Shown: positions 1-11,831 of the stretch, piece by piece
How positions within the stretch are numbered: the stretch's first letter is position 1
How the letters are laid out: every line of letters begins with the position of its first letter
Origin: Ceratotherium simum simum
Taxonomy: Eukaryota > Chordata > Mammalia > Perissodactyla > Rhinocerotidae
Direction of reading: 5' to 3'
DNA length: 64,000 nucleotides
Assembly: GCF_000283155.1 (NCBI RefSeq)
Contig: NW_004454166.1
Span: 9,494,662 to 9,558,661, forward strand
The notes under the pieces: model-generated
What the model saw: only the letters and a program-made list of their open reading frames with translations
Databases searched by the model: none
What the model was told of the DNA's origin: nothing
Translations under genes and position numbers: made by a program

Positions 1-87
1 AACCTCTGCTTCTAGGACGCTTGACTTAAGACAAGAATGTGTGTTATTATGAGTGGCCAGTAATGAAAACTCCATTTAAATTTTCTT

Positions 88-285
88 CATTTATTCATTT
101 ATCCCATCAATATTTATTGAATTACCTAGTATGTGTTAGACACCATTTCAGATTCTGGAGATACTTATAATGGGCAAGACAAACATTGCCTCTGCAATAA
201 ACAACAATAAATTTTATTTTATAGTGGGGAGACACACTCATGATAAATAAAACAAAATAATCATATTAAAAAATGAACACGATAT
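88..285 (+). mobile_element. L2-like LINE fragment
   Basis: AATATTTATTGAATTACCTAG...GTGTTAGACACC followed by CTGGAGATAC and a GGGGAGACACAC block matches the well-known L2-type 'stretch ending in stored-item tail' pattern. Assignment is tentative. Confidence 0.55.
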
Positions 286-364
286 TTAGGATTATTATAG
301 AGTTTTTTTTTAACTGTTTCTTGATCATGTGCTATGATCATTAAAGAAATGTTTAAAATTCAAA

Positions 365-850
365 TATGTATTTTTTCTGTTGTATAAGCCTTTGACTCAA
401 TGATTCTATATCAAGGAATTCACTGTACAGATATACCTGTACCTCTGCTTAAAGACATATAGACAAAGCTGTTTATGGTAACATTGTTTGTAATAGCAAA
501 AGATATGAAACAACTTAAATGTCCATCAGTAGAGGATAGATTAACCAATTATGTTCCACCCATACTAGGGAATACTATGCAGCCATTAAAAAAGAATGTG
601 GTAGCTGTATATTTACTAATGTGAAATGATCTCCAAGATGTATTGCTAAGTGAAAAAGGGGGAAGTATAAAACAGTGTTTGTAGTATTCTTCCATTTGTG
701 AAGGAATGAATGTGAATATACACACACACAACTCTTACACCACAGAATCTCTGGAAGGATACACAAGAAACTTAATAGTGTTGTTCCTATGAAGAGGAAC
801 TAGGTGTCTGGATTTCTTTTCATTTCATATTTAATTTTATAAATATGTGC
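365..850 (+). mobile_element. Old L1 3' end (L1M type)
   Basis: ATAGCAAAAGATATGAAACAACTTAAATGTCC and GAATACTATGCAGCCATTAAAAA are the diagnostic blocks of the end of L1 ORF2 and the 3' UTR. It is heavily diverged. Confidence 0.85.
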
Positions 851-876
851 ATGTATCATTTAATAAAAACCAGTTG

Positions 877-1118
877 AGGGGCTGGCCTGGTGGCGCAAGT
901 GGTTAAGTGCGAGCTCCACTGCGGGGGCCTGGGGTTCGCCAGTTCGGATCCCAGGCGCGCACCGACGCGCTGCTTGGCAAGCCATGCTTTGGCGGCATCC
1001 CATATAAAGTGGAGGAAGATGGGCACGGATGTTAGCCCAGGGCCAGTCTTCCTCAGCAAAAAAAGAGGAGGATTGGCAGATGTTAGCACAGAGCTGATCT
1101 CCCCACACACACACAAAA
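877..1118 (+). mobile_element. ERE SINE (older type, two tail modules)
   Basis: A tRNA-like head (GGCCTGGTGGCGCAAGTGG, then GTTCGGATCCCAGGC) is followed by the CATATAAAGTGGAGGAAGATG segment. Two copies of the GATGTTAGC...CTTCCTCAGC tail module come next, the second diverged. The TSD AAAAACCAGTT is at 865-875 and 1119-1129. Confidence 0.9.
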
Positions 1119-1129
1119 AAAAACCAGTT

Positions 1130-1680
1130 CAGTTAAAAAGTACTACATATTTAGTGTAGAAACCATACAATATACAGAAAAATAAAAATCACTTATAACC
1201 CCACCTTAGTCTAAAATACACCATTGTTTATATTTTGGTGTATTTTCTTTTGGTCTTCCTTCTATTTGAAGACATAAAGTTTTTCTTATAATGTGGATGT
1301 ATAGATTTGTATTCTGATTTTTTTGACTCAGTATTATATCCTAAGTATTTTCCCACATCAATAAATTTTATTCTAAAATATCATTTGTAATGGCTGTTTA
1401 GTTTTCCACTGTATAAACATACAATAATTTTTTAATCAGTTTCCTATTAATGGCCATTGAGATTGTTTTATGTATTTTGCTATTGTATAATCCTGCTAGA
1501 CAACTGTGAATACCTCTTTGTAATTGTTCCCTTAAAATAGATTTCTAGATGTGGATTTACTGGCCAAGGGAAATGGATATTTTTAAAACTTACAATAATG
1601 AAATATTAAATTGTCCTCCCCAAAGTTTGTATCCAGCAGTATATATGAGCGTTAATGAGCCCTCACTAGCACTGAATACA
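1130..1680 (-). mobile_element. Old L1 3' region (antisense)
   Basis: TTTTGGTGTATTTTCTTTTGG, then TTATTAATGGCCATTGAGATTG and GATTTCTAGATGTGGATTTACTGG are complements of old L1 3' sequence (L1M class). Confidence 0.8.
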
Positions 1681-1689
1681 ATAGGCCCT

Positions 1690-2095
1690 TGGCATTCTTG
1701 AGTTTATCATTCTCAAATTTCCACTCCTTGGGAGATTCCCAGAAGGTTCATGACAGGTAGTAATTGGTAATTGGTTGAGACAGGACTGGCTAAGAAGCTC
1801 GCTCCGCACCCAGTAAGTCTAGCTGAGGGTCCAGAGTCTGCAGCAGGGCCTTGCTGACTTCATCCTGCAGTGTGGCCACTTCCGATCACTGCTCCATCTG
1901 TCCTCACATTACTGGGCAGCAGTGGTCATTGGCACCCATTAGTACTTAATTGGAAGCTCTGATTGGCTGTAATATGTCTTTAATGAAAATGAGAAAATGA
2001 AATATTAGTAATTAATAATTAAATACAGTTTGTTTGGTATGCAAAAATTTTCCAGAACCTCAGGTCTTCAGAAAAGAAGCACTTTCAAATGTTAT
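1690..2095. other. No recognised feature
   Basis: No coding signal and no named repeat. Confidence 0.4.
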
Positions 2096-2099
2096 GAAA

Positions 2100-2175
2100 A
2101 GAATGGAAATGTTTGACCAGCTTTGGATTAGATGATACCCAAGTTCCCTTCCAGTTCCAATGTTCTGTGAGATTG
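2100..2175 (+). mobile_element. MIR fragment
   Basis: TTAGATGATACCCAAGTTCCCTTCCAGTTCC is the MIR-type 'action after core' block common at MIR ends. Short. Confidence 0.5.
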
Positions 2176-2599
2176 AGGAGGAAATATGGATATTAAAGAA
2201 AAACAACTCCATGAAATATCAGAGCAGAGCATTTATATTCCAAGAGTAATCAAAACACTATTTCTTTGTTAAATAGTGCAAACAAGTTTAATTTGAAAAA
2301 CCGATAATCAAATGAGAGTCAGTGGACTTTACTATTAAAAAATCTTCAAGTCAAAAGCAAAAGGGCCTTAGAAATGCAATTTCATGGTTGATTTTTAACA
2401 CATTAATATTGTGCTGGAGAATAATCACATAGAGTTCTTACATAGTGCCTGTCAAAACATCTGAACTGCTTTATAAACGTTCTCTTCATTCTCCAAAGCA
2501 GTTCTGCAATTTTGGTGACCAGGATAAATGCAGTCAACTTGGATTCTTTAATAGCAAGAAAGAAAAAAATGAGAGGAAGGGCAGGGTCTGTCTTATTTC

Positions 2600-2690
2600 C
2601 CTTGCTATGAGCCATTTCTAGCAAAGAGCTGGCACATGATAAAAGCTCAGTAAACATTTGTTCACTGGATGAAAAATTCACCAAGGTGCT
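2600..2690 (-). mobile_element. L2 3' end fragment
   Basis: GAGCTGGCACATGATAAAAGCTCAGTAAACATTTGTTCACTGGATG is the antisense L2 terminal block. Confidence 0.65.
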
Positions 2691-2694
2691 ACTG

Positions 2695-3485
2695 GACCCT
2701 GGCAAAATCTCTATTCAGCTGCCCTCTATCCCTAATGTAAGTTTAATATAATGTAATGTCAACCAATGCAATTAATCTTAAATAGCCATATGTAGTAGTG
2801 CTTGTAACTGCTGCTAAAGTGAAACAACTTTTTTAAAACTCTGTGACCATAGGAACTATAATCCTATGCATTCCAATTTCACTTCATCTTCTCATCAGTT
2901 CTAATAATCCTTGTCCTGCTCAGAGTTTGCATTATATTTTGCACATATATAATGATTCAGATTCTTACCCAGACATTCTTGGCAAAATAAAGAAGCTCGG
3001 ATTTAAAGTCAAGTTGTGAATTAAGGATTTTTATTCAGAGGTAGGTGAATGACTTCTGGTAACCCTGACTGATCTTAACTTTGGGAGCAGCCCCACCCTC
3101 CAGTTCATTGTGCAATGGGGAAGTGGTTTGCTGAGCAGGCCTACACAGAAAAGGCAAAAACTGTATTGTCTATTAAATGTGTGAGTCATATCCCTTGCTC
3201 TTGCTCAAGAAGAATTGTATCTTAAACAAATGATGGAATGCCCGGGCCAGACACTGCTGGGGTTTCAGAGATGAGTAAGATGCAGTTCCAGCAATCATAT
3301 GACCGAGGCCCTGCATGAAGGGGTGGGAGGGTAAATTAAAAAGAAAAAAAAATCACTCACAAATAATAACTATGATTCAAGGCCAAATGTGATCAGAGCA
3401 CTCAGTTCCCACCAGAGGGAAAAATTATTTCCAGTTAGAAGATCAAAAGATTTCATGAGAGAAATGTTGTTAACATTGGAATTCC
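2695..3485. other. No recognised feature
   Basis: No coding signal. An L2-like scrap may lie near 3235-3300 (AGACACTGCTGGGGTTTCAGAG). Confidence 0.4.
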
Positions 3486-3489
3486 CCAC

Positions 3490-3620
3490 TTTCTATAAGC
3501 ATTTATTGAGCTCTGCTCTTCTCCAGACTCGGTGCCAAGCACTGAGGATTCAGATAGTGGCACATCTATGCTCATGGAAAAGCTCTCAGCCTAGCCAGGG
3601 AAGAGAAACTTATAAAAAGA
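3490..3620 (+). mobile_element. L2-like fragment
   Basis: GCATTTATTGAGCTCTGCTC, GGTGCCAAGCACTGAGGATTC and the TCAGCCTAGCCAGGGAAGAG block form a diverged L2 sense pattern. Confidence 0.5.
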
Positions 3621-3839
3621 AAAATCTTAACCCATCCCCACCCCCCACCCTCCTGCCCTAGAAAATGCTGTTTTAGGAAAAAGAAGAAAATGCCATAGGA
3701 GCACAGAGGATTAAGCAGTTAGTTCTGCCTGGGGACTGTGACATCACAAAAAAAGGAGTAAATAAGAGTTTGTAAGAGAACCGACATTTGACCATCCACA
3801 GGGAAGTAGATACTTGGCTTGAGGCCTTACATGCATCCA

Positions 3840-3985
3840 TCTGCTTGATTCTCACAAAAACCCGTCAAAGGCATTTACTATTTTCCCTACTTTACAAATG
3901 GAAAAACTGCAGCTTAGAGTTTCAATAACTTGAAAGTTGCCTAAAGTCACACAGCGCAAAGAAGCAATGGGAATTGAACTCTGGG
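3840..3985 (-). mobile_element. MIR SINE
   Basis: TTTACAAATGGAAAAACTGC, CCTAAAGTCACACAGCG and GAATTGAACTCTGGGTTC are antisense MIR core and head blocks. Confidence 0.75.
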
Positions 3986-4429
3986 TTCTGTTGGCTATGT
4001 CCAATTGCCCAAAATGCAAGGGAAGAAAGAAATTTGTTCTAAGAGCTTGATCACAAGCCAGGAAGCAGGACAGCCAAGCTCTTTTTGGGAGATAACACAC
4101 AGTACAGATTTTCCAGAATACAGACTGCCTAACAGTTCAGAAGATGGCTGTATCATAATATATATAATTCTTCCTTGAGACTGGCTGTTCTATTGTTTCC
4201 AAAGTTTTGCCATTCAAAGGAGCTAACACCACTAACACAGAAAAAGGGGATAGGAAGTGATGGGGAAGAGGAGGGTAGCTATTTAGATGTAGTAATAAAC
4301 AAGATCTCCCTCTGAAGAGGTGGATGGGCATTTAAAGTCCACATTATTCCAAATGTGGTAGGAAGCCAGAATATTTTGAAAATATAAATAAGAAATTTTA
4401 TAATATCCTCTAAAATTTAAATGGGGATA

Positions 4430-6122
4430 TTACCACTGACAGTATTTTGTGGTATTTCCTTTCAGTTTTTTCTTATGTATATAAATAAGATGAATAAATA
4501 TATTTTTAATGTTTTACTCTTTCAAACTTATGATCATACTGTACAGGGGTTTGTACCCTATTTTTATAACTTCCTATTTTAATATAATTTCAAATGTTTC
4601 CTACAGAAAAGTTGCAAGAATAGTGCAAAGAACTCACCCATACATTTTGCCTCATCTGTTTTATAATTCTATCTATGTATGTGTTTACATTTATGCATAT
4701 TATTTGGTATGAACCATCTGAGAGCAAGTCGGAGACATCAGTGTGTAATTCCTAAAAATAAGACCATTGATTCTCTTATATAACCACGGTACAGCCATCA
4801 AAATAAAAAAATTTAACATTGATGCAATTCACAGTCCATAATCTATATTCAAATTTCATCAGCTGTCCCATAAATGTCCTTTATAGATTGTTTTTTCTTG
4901 GTCTAAGATCAAATCTTAGGTGCATTTAATTCTCATAACTTTTAATCTCCTTTAATTTGGAATAGTTCCTCACCTTGTTTGTGTGTGTTTCTTGACCTTC
5001 ATATTTTTGCAGAATACAAGTCAGTTATTTTGCACAATGTCCTTTGATTTGGATTTGTCTGATCAGATTCAAGTTTTGCCTTTTTGACAGGAATACCACC
5101 AAAGTCATGCTGTATCCTTCTCAGTGCATCTAACCAGGAAACAAATGATATTGGTTTGTTAACTTTGATCACTTTGTTAAAGTGGAGTCTGCCAGTTTTC
5201 TCCACTCTGTGACTATTTTTCCCTTTAAAATTAATAAATGGTTTATGAAGAAATACTTTGAGATTAGGTAAATATTCCATTCCTCATTAAACCTTCACCC
5301 ACTAGTTTTAGCATCCATTAATGATTTTCTATCTCCATCATTCCTTCTATATTTAATTGGCATTCTACTGAAAGAACTCTCCTCTTTTCTGATTTTTTAT
5401 ATATTTACTCATTTATTCATTTATTGATATAAGTATGGCCTCATAGATTTTAATTTTATTTAATGGGTTAAAATTCATTACTATCATTATTTATTTTGAT
5501 GCACAAATTGTCCCATATTTGGCCTGTGGGAGCAAGTTGGCTTCTGTGTCCTGTTATGTTCCTGCTTAATTAATTTAAGAAATTTCTTACATTCTGGTAC
5601 AAGATGATCCAGATTCATCTTGTGCTTCCCCGACCCAATCCTAGAATCTGCTATTTCTTCAAGGAGCCTTAGTTCCTTTTATTGGAAAATGGTATTTAGA
5701 AACCAAGTTCTGGTGCTAGGTGTGCTCATTGTTACTACATAGTCATTTCTCTAGGCCCTCTCAACAGACAGAGCTAGAAAATATCTATATCTATCTACCT
5801 ACAATTATTTCTATATATAGTTATAATTTTTCTATATCCATCTATCTATACATAATATAATACACATTAAATATATATATTTTAAAAACATGAATTCAAA
5901 CTAATACCTCCAGTTCCAATCCAACACTTCAGAGTACACTCTCAACTTCCACCTATTCACATTTGTAACTCCCTTCTTCAACAGTGAAAAAACTGTCTTC
6001 CATTATCCTCAATATAGTTACTCACTTACTTAAGCCTAGAATACACAGAAAGTAGTTCAGAATTGCTAACTCATACCACTACAAAAAGCAAATCTGTTGA
6101 CTAGAGTTTAATATTTGTTTAT
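4430..6122 (-). mobile_element. Old L1 3' region (antisense), left part
   Basis: TGGTATTTCCTTTCAG, then GTTGCAAGAATAGTGCAAAG, GTTATTTTGCACAATGTCC and TTCCTTTTATTGGAAAATGG follow the order of a long antisense 3' region shared by old mammalian L1M elements. The family call is from memory and moderately sure. An ERE splits it at 6131. An ATCT-rich stretch lies at 5780-5880. Confidence 0.65.
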
Positions 6123-6130
6123 AGTTCTTT

Positions 6131-6369
6131 TTTTTTTTTTTTTTGGTGAGGAAGATTGACCCTGAGTTAACATCCGTTGCCAATCTTCCTCTTTGCTGAG
6201 GAAGATTGTCCCTAAGCTAACATTTGTGCCCATCTCCCTCTATTTTGATGCCGCCACAGCATGGCTTGATGAGCGGTGCATACGTCCACGCCCGGGATCT
6301 GAACCAGCAAACCCTGGGCTGCCAAAGTGGAGCACACGAACTTAACCACTATGCCACCGGGCTGGCCCC
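6131..6369 (-). mobile_element. ERE SINE (older type), inserted in an old L1
   Basis: Poly-T lies on the left, followed by two GAGGAAGATTG-type tail modules, the B-box complement near 6292-6303 and the head complement ending GGGCTGGCCCC. The TSD AGTTCTTT is at 6123-6130 and 6370-6377. Confidence 0.88.
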
Positions 6370-6377
6370 AGTTCTTT

Positions 6378-6690
6378 CTTTTTTTTTTGAAATGCATTCA
6401 GTGTGTGACATAGACAGTGAAATGCATAAATATTGCATGTACAGTGTAACGAGTTCTGACAACTCTTGTTTCCTATTTTCAACCCCATATAAGCAATTTC
6501 TTATGTCATTAAAGGCTTTTTCAAAAAAGTGAATGTTTTTTAGCTGGTTATTATTCTATAGTATGGATGTATTGTAATTGATTTTGCTATTCCTTATATT
6601 TAGATAATTAGTTTTCAATGTTTTCTATTAAAAGCAGTGCTACAATGAATATCCTATTAACACTGGTACAAAGAGAATGCAATATCACTA
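6378..6690 (-). mobile_element. Old L1 region (antisense), continuation after the ERE
   Basis: AATGTTTTTTAGCTGGTTATTATTCTATAGTATGGATG and the AAAGCAGTGCTACAATGAATATCC block are complements of old L1 3' sequence, continuing the element left of 6122. Confidence 0.65.
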
Positions 6691-6810
6691 TGTAAGCTAT
6701 AGTTACGATGCCATTCCTTTACTGAAAGAGATATTTGTCGAATGAATTAAACTTGCAAGATTTGAAGATATCCAATTGCTACTCCCACAGCTAAATTGGT
6801 TCTGGCCCAG

Positions 6811-7263
6811 TGTATTAATTTCCTAGGACCACTATATCAAATTACCACAAACAGTTGACCTAAAACACTAGAAATTTATTCTCTCACAGTTCAGGAGGTC
6901 AGTACTCTGAAATCAAGGTGTTGCCAGGGTTGGTTCCTTCTGGAGGAACTGAGGGAGAAACTGCCCCATGTCTCTCTCCCAGCATCTGAGGGTTGCTGAC
7001 AATCCTTGGCGTTCCTTAGCTTGTAGCTGCATTACTCTAATCTCTGACTCCATCACCATGGAGTCTTCTCTGTGTGCCTTCTTCTCTGTGTGTCTTCACT
7101 TATAAGGATACCAAGTCATTGGATTTAGGGCCAACCTAAATCCACTATGCCTTTATCTTAATGTAACTAATTATATCTGCAAAGACCCCATTTCCAAATA
7201 AAGTCACATTCTGAGGTTCCAGGTATACATGAATTCTGGGGAGACACTATTCAATCCAGTATG
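6811..7263 (-). mobile_element. MLT1-type MaLR LTR (antisense)
   Basis: TGTATTAATTTCCTAGGACC, TGACAATCCTTGGCGTTCC, GACCCCATTTCCAAATAAAGTCACATTC and CACTATTCAATCCAG are successive blocks of an antisense MLT1-like LTR. CCCAG occurs on both sides (6806-6810, 7264-7268) and may be its target duplication. Confidence 0.8.
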
Positions 7264-7284
7264 CCCAGCAAATGGCTTGCCCCC

Positions 7285-7480
7285 TTTGCAACTCCATAAT
7301 CCCTTATCTGAACTCTTGGGACTAAATGATTTTAGATTTAGATTTTAGAAAGGAAATATAAGATATACACCATATATTACATAATACCCCAGTGAGGTCT
7401 GGAGTGGCACCTCAAAATCAAACATATTACTATTTCTGCAGTGAATCATATACACATTCATACTGAGTGAGAGAAATAAA
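7285..7480 (+). mobile_element. Ancient repeat, left part, split by the LTR
   Basis: CCTTATCTGAACTCTTGGGAC and GGTCTGGAGTGGCACC resemble an old mammalian repeat whose distal end (GATTTCAGAATTGCAGATTC) appears at about 8069-8180 beyond the LTR. The family is not assigned. Confidence 0.45.
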
Positions 7481-7599
7481 GACAATATATAGTTTTGAGA
7501 TAGGTAACTAGGTAGACATGAGCGGGGAATCATAGCTGGAGACCTTGCTACAGCGTCTTGCTGGCATCCTACAAGATGCAGAGAAAGGGGAACTGAGAC

Positions 7600-8068
7600 C
7601 CTGCTGGCGCCGCCACCGGAGTCTGAGACCTTCAACCATGACGATAAAAGTAACGAGAGCATGAACAACACATACAAAGCCTTCTGCTATACACCTCTAG
7701 AGGACACTGACCTTTCTTAAATTTACATACAAATTCCATATGCATTAGCCCCCTTCCACAGGAGAAGACTGCCATGAAAGTTCCAGAGATTCCCCTAGAA
7801 GGTCAAGAACACCCCCTCCCGACGTGTGGGTTGAGGAAAGACCATTATTGGCGGATAACCAGATAACGCTAATTCCCTCTAAACAGCCCAAATAAAAATA
7901 AAACTAACCCAAGACACAGGGCAGATGCCCACTCCTCACTTGGAGTGTATCTGACCTTTCCTCTAATAAATCTTAGCTTGCTTGCTGTTGCCGCTGTGTC
8001 GGTGTCTGAATTTCTTTCTTAGGCTGAACAAGAACCTGGGCAATCGGACTTTTCAGTCTGGTTACAGT
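7600..8068 (+). mobile_element. ERV1-like solo LTR
   Basis: AATAAA at 7975-7980 (CCTCTAATAAATCTTAGC) is followed by GTTGCCGCTGTGTCGGTGTC and TTTCTTTCTTAGGC. This resembles the R/U5 of gammaretrovirus-like endogenous LTRs. It ends near GGTTACAG at about 8068. No primer-binding site or retroviral genes follow. The left boundary is uncertain. An older repeat appears on both sides. Confidence 0.68.
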
Positions 8069-8230
8069 TTCAAGTCATTTCATGTCTAACCTTGCTGTCA
8101 AATAAAAATACATTTTTTAAAAAATTTTCAGAGCTTTGGGGATTTCAGAATTGCAGATTCTGTGGTCCTAAATTTGAGCTCACTTTCAGGTAGCAATGTT
8201 AAAAGTCCAAGTCAAAAATCTACCCATTGT

Positions 8231-8484
8231 TGGGCCGCCCCATGGCTTAGCCGTTAAGTGCACGCGCTCCGCTGCTGGCGGCCCAGGTTCGGATCCTGGG
8301 CGCGCACTGACGCACCGCTTCTCCGGCCATGCTGAGGCCGCGTCCCACATACAGCAACTAGAAGGATGTGCAACTATGACATACAACTATCTACTGGGTC
8401 TTTGGGGGGAAAAAAAAAAAGGAGGAGGATTGGCAATAGATGTTAGCTCAGAGCCGGTCTTCCTCAGCAAAAAAAAAAAAAAAG
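8231..8484 (+). mobile_element. ERE SINE, composite type
   Basis: The head has clear A and B boxes, followed by the CAGCAACTAGAAGGATGTGC segment and then one GGAGGATTGGC...CTTCCTCAGC module with an A tail. It therefore joins both ERE tail types. The TSD CTACCCATTGT is exact at 8220-8230 and 8485-8495. A 170-residue open frame here is only translated SINE plus flank. Confidence 0.93.
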
Positions 8485-8495
8485 CTACCCATTGT

Positions 8496-9053
8496 AGTAG
8501 TATAAAGCAAATGGTCCAAGTCCATCAACCTATGTGTACAAATTTGGTCACATTACCATTCGTACCTGATATTCACCAGCTCCAAAACCATTTCTACTCA
8601 AGTAGGATTTCCAATACATTGGAAAGCTCTCTACTCCTCAGGTACTTCTGGACTATCCCAGGTTGGGCAGTTGTATGTACCCATAGCACCATTCTAGACA
8701 TTTGCTAGCATAGCAACTGAGTCAAGAATCTTCAGCTGAGAATCAACATGTAGAGGCCCTCCTCTTAGATGACTCTTGCTGTCCTAATCTGCAGCTGTTC
8801 TGTGTTCCTGGAACCCGAGCCCATTCCCATCACCATCCTCTCCCATTTCCTCAGTGCCAGTCCCTGGAAACCAATAATGCTTTTATGAAATGAGAAGGGA
8901 AGTGTGGCCCCTTCCTGTGATAAGCTCAGTTAGAGGTTGTCCCACACGTGGCTTCTAAAGTATTACAGAGTTTACTGAAAGAACTCTTCCGGTTTGTTCT
9001 CACAATCGCTTTTCTCTACAAATTGTACTCTTGGTTCAGGGTGGGTTGTTCAG
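8496..9053. other. No recognised feature
   Basis: Unique-looking sequence between an ERE and an LTR fragment, without coding signal. Confidence 0.4.
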
Positions 9054-9250
9054 TGTATTAGTTTCTGTTTGTTGCTATAACAAATAACCACAAACTTAGT
9101 GGCTTAAAACAACACAAACTCATTATCTTACAGTTCTAGAGGTCAGAAGTTTGAAATGGGTCTTATGAGCTAAAGTCAGTGTGTCCACAGGGCTGTGTTC
9201 CTTTCTAGAGCTCTAGAGGGGAATGTTTCTTTGCCTTTGCCACCTTCTAG
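9054..9250 (-). mobile_element. MaLR-like LTR fragment (antisense)
   Basis: TGTATTAGTTTCTGTTTGTTGC, CCACAAACTTAGTGGCTTAAAAC and TTACAGTTCTAGAGGTCAG are the start of an antisense LTR of this group; the remainder is missing. Confidence 0.75.
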
Positions 9251-9419
9251 AGGCTAGAACAGCATATTTCTCAGTCAAATCTTTCGAAATTTTATTCAGA
9301 TTCTCTTCAAGTTTTCTTTAATTCAGATAATATTCTCAGATTTGATGGAATGGATGAAGACCCCTGGCTCTCTCAAACAACAACACAGAAAAAACACTTT
9401 TATTTGTCAAACAATTTCC

Positions 9420-9545
9420 AATTTACCCTCACAAAAACCCAATTAAATACATAGAACAAGATTTTTATTCCCATTTTACAGTTAACAAAACTGAGGCTCT
9501 GAAACATTAAGTCCTTTGATCAAAGTTATATTATTAGCAAGAAGA
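9420..9545 (-). mobile_element. MIR SINE
   Basis: ATTCCCATTTTACAGTTAACAAAACTGAGGCTCTGAAAC is the antisense MIR core. Confidence 0.72.
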
Positions 9546-9850
9546 TATCTACTCTGTCAAATCATAAAGAAGCCAAAGGAAAAAAAAGAAATCATCAAAA
9601 AAAGCAAAATTATGAAATTAATTATAAAATATAATAAAATAAAATACAAAATGAGTGTGCTGATGTTGGTATTGTACACGTAACACGTCAGGACAACTGT
9701 AAAACAGTTGAGAAACTATAAAACCATGACCTCAGGGCCCTCGTGCTTCCCCCAGTTTGTCCTTCTTCCTCCTCCTAATCCCTCAACCTTTTTCTAGCCC
9801 TAGCACCTTGCCCTCATCTTGCCCTTTGATTTCTGAGAATCCTTTTAGAA

Positions 9851-10170
9851 CAGCAATGTCCAATAGTAATATTATGCAAGGTCATACATATAACTTTAAT
9901 TTTCCCTGTCCCACATTTTAAAAAGTTAATTTTAAATTGACTTTTAATAATATATTTTATTTAACCCAATATAGTTAAAATTTATCAATTCAATATATAA
10001 TCAATATTAAACATTAATAAAATGTTTCCATTTTCCTTTTGTTCTAAGCCTTAATTCAAAACCCAGTGTATATTTTATATTTACAGCACTTGTCAATTTG
10101 AATTAGCTGCATTTCAAATGCTCAGTAGCCACATGTGGCTAACAGCTACCATATTGGATACCGCAGTTCT
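9851..10170. mobile_element. hAT-like AT-rich non-autonomous element
   Basis: AACAGCAATGTCCAATA at the left and TATTGGATACCGCAGTT at the right are inverted. AGCCACATGTGGCTAACAGC stands near the right end, and the core is AT-rich. The pattern is a familiar mammalian DNA-transposon relic. Confidence 0.7.
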
Positions 10171-10529
10171 AGGGCCCAACATATTCCAATTGTACCTCCT
10201 TTCTCTCTTTCAATCTGACTTTTACTCTCATGTTCTCAGTTAAAACTCTAGTTGCCTTTTGTCTAAGACATCTATTAGTGGCTCTAACAAAAGTAATTCA
10301 ATAAATATGTGAGTGTTAATAATCTTCTCTTTGGTTAAAGGAATCGGGTTCTTTTCTATTTAGTTTCTCCTTCTCTCTTGGCTGGGCCAGTTCCTGAATT
10401 TTGAGAAGCAGAATCTGTAGAATGGGTAGAGATATATGACTAAGAAGCAGAGAAAGAACTTAACAAGATATCAAGTTGAATTACATAAGAGCTGGGATAT
10501 AGTGGGATGAGGGGACACAGAAGAAAACA
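10171..10529. other. No recognised feature
   Basis: No coding signal and no named repeat. Confidence 0.4.
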
Positions 10530-10845
10530 GAAATTGAGGACATTATGCCAAGTGAAATAAGCCAGTCACAGAGAGACAAATACTGCATGATTCCACTTAT
10601 ATGAAGTATCTAAAGTAATCAGATTCACAGAAGAAGAGAGTAGAGGGGTGACTGCCAGGGACTGGCAGAGGGGAGAATGGGGAGTTGCTGTTCAATGTGT
10701 ATAAAGTTTGAGTTATACAAGCTGAAAAGGTTCTAGAGATCTGCTGTACAACATTGTGTTTATAGTTAACAATACTATACTGTGCACTTAACAATTTTTA
10801 AGAGGGTAGATCTCATGTTATGTGGGTATTTTTTGTCACAACTAG
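10530..10845 (+). mobile_element. Old L1 3' end
   Basis: GACATTATGCCAAGTGAAATAAGCCAGTCAC, then TGATTCCACTTATATGAAG and TATAGTTAACAATACTATACTG are standard L1 3' end blocks. A GGA-rich tract follows at 10845-10885. Confidence 0.88.
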
Positions 10846-10981
10846 AAGGAGGAGGAAGAGGAGATCCAGGAGGAGGAGGAGAAAATGGAGCCAGGGCTAA
10901 ACGAGGAATATGAAAGGTTGGCATTTGAGAGACTCCAGAACAAATTCAGGGTATAAGAGAATTGGGGGTAGAGGAAGTTTT

Positions 10982-11183
10982 GTGTTTTTTTTTCCCCCTT
11001 TTTCTCCCCAAAGCCCCAGTAGATAGTTGTATGTCATAGTTGCACATCCTTCTAGTTGCTGTATGTGGGACGCCGCCTCAGCATGGCCAGACAAGCAGTG
11101 TGTCCCTGCGTGCCGGGGATCCGAACCCGGGCCGCCAGCAGCAGAGTGCACGCACTCAACCGCTAAGGCACAGGGCCGGCCCC
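10982..11183 (-). mobile_element. ERE SINE (ERE1-like)
   Basis: It carries the complement of the CAACTAGAAGGATGTGCAAC segment, the B box GGATCCGAACCC and the head end CAGGGCCGGCCCC. The TSD TAGAGGAAGTTTT is exact over 13 bp at 10969-10981 and 11184-11196. Confidence 0.93.
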
Positions 11184-11404
11184 TAGAGGAAGTTTTTGAA
11201 AAGTGCACTAGGAATTGGATCCTGTTCAATATTCCATAACAGACTTGCATAAAAAACAGAATTCACTTTTAACAGCTTTTAGAGGAACTCTTGTTTCTTC
11301 TTTAAATGTGACTGTGGATAAAATGAGTGGCATGGACTTCAGGGATTTATTAGGGTTACATATATATTATGTCCTATTCTAGAATTAGCATGGTATAACG
11401 GGGG

Positions 11405-11615
11405 AAAAAGAGCAGGCTCTAAGTCAAGTTGTACAGGCTGTAAGTGCCTCTGTCTATTACGAGCTCTGTAACTTTGGCCAAGTATTTGGGCCTCTGTTTC
11501 TTCAACTAAAACCTGGGGGTCATAATATCTACCACATAAGGCTGTTAGGAGGCTTAATATGAACGAAATTACAAGCACCTATAGAGGATCTGACACATAA
11601 CAGCTATGCAATAAT
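11405..11615 (+). mobile_element. MIR SINE
   Basis: GCTCTGTAACTTTGGCCAAG, GGGCCTCTGTTTCTTCAAC and AGGCTTAATATGAACGAAATTAC follow MIR order. Confidence 0.78.
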
Positions 11616-11795
11616 TATAATTCCCTTTAGAATGAACCCACACCAGGGAACCTGTTAGGGTTGCAAGACTCCAAACTTCAGAGATCATTCTAAAGCTTAA
11701 GGAAAAGGACTACATTAACTGCTTCTCCAAAATGGAAGCAAGAGATTGCTCAAGTGCTCTAAATTTTGCAGTCTCATTGTAGTTCAATCCCCTAA

Positions 11796-11803
<8 letters not shown>

Positions 11804-11831
<28 letters not shown>

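Noticed and set aside
8196..8708. 170-codon open frame on plus
   Set aside because: It runs through an ERE SINE and its flank. The start region is translated tRNA-like head and poly(A) gives the lysine run. Similar 60-90-codon frames recur in every ERE of the window.
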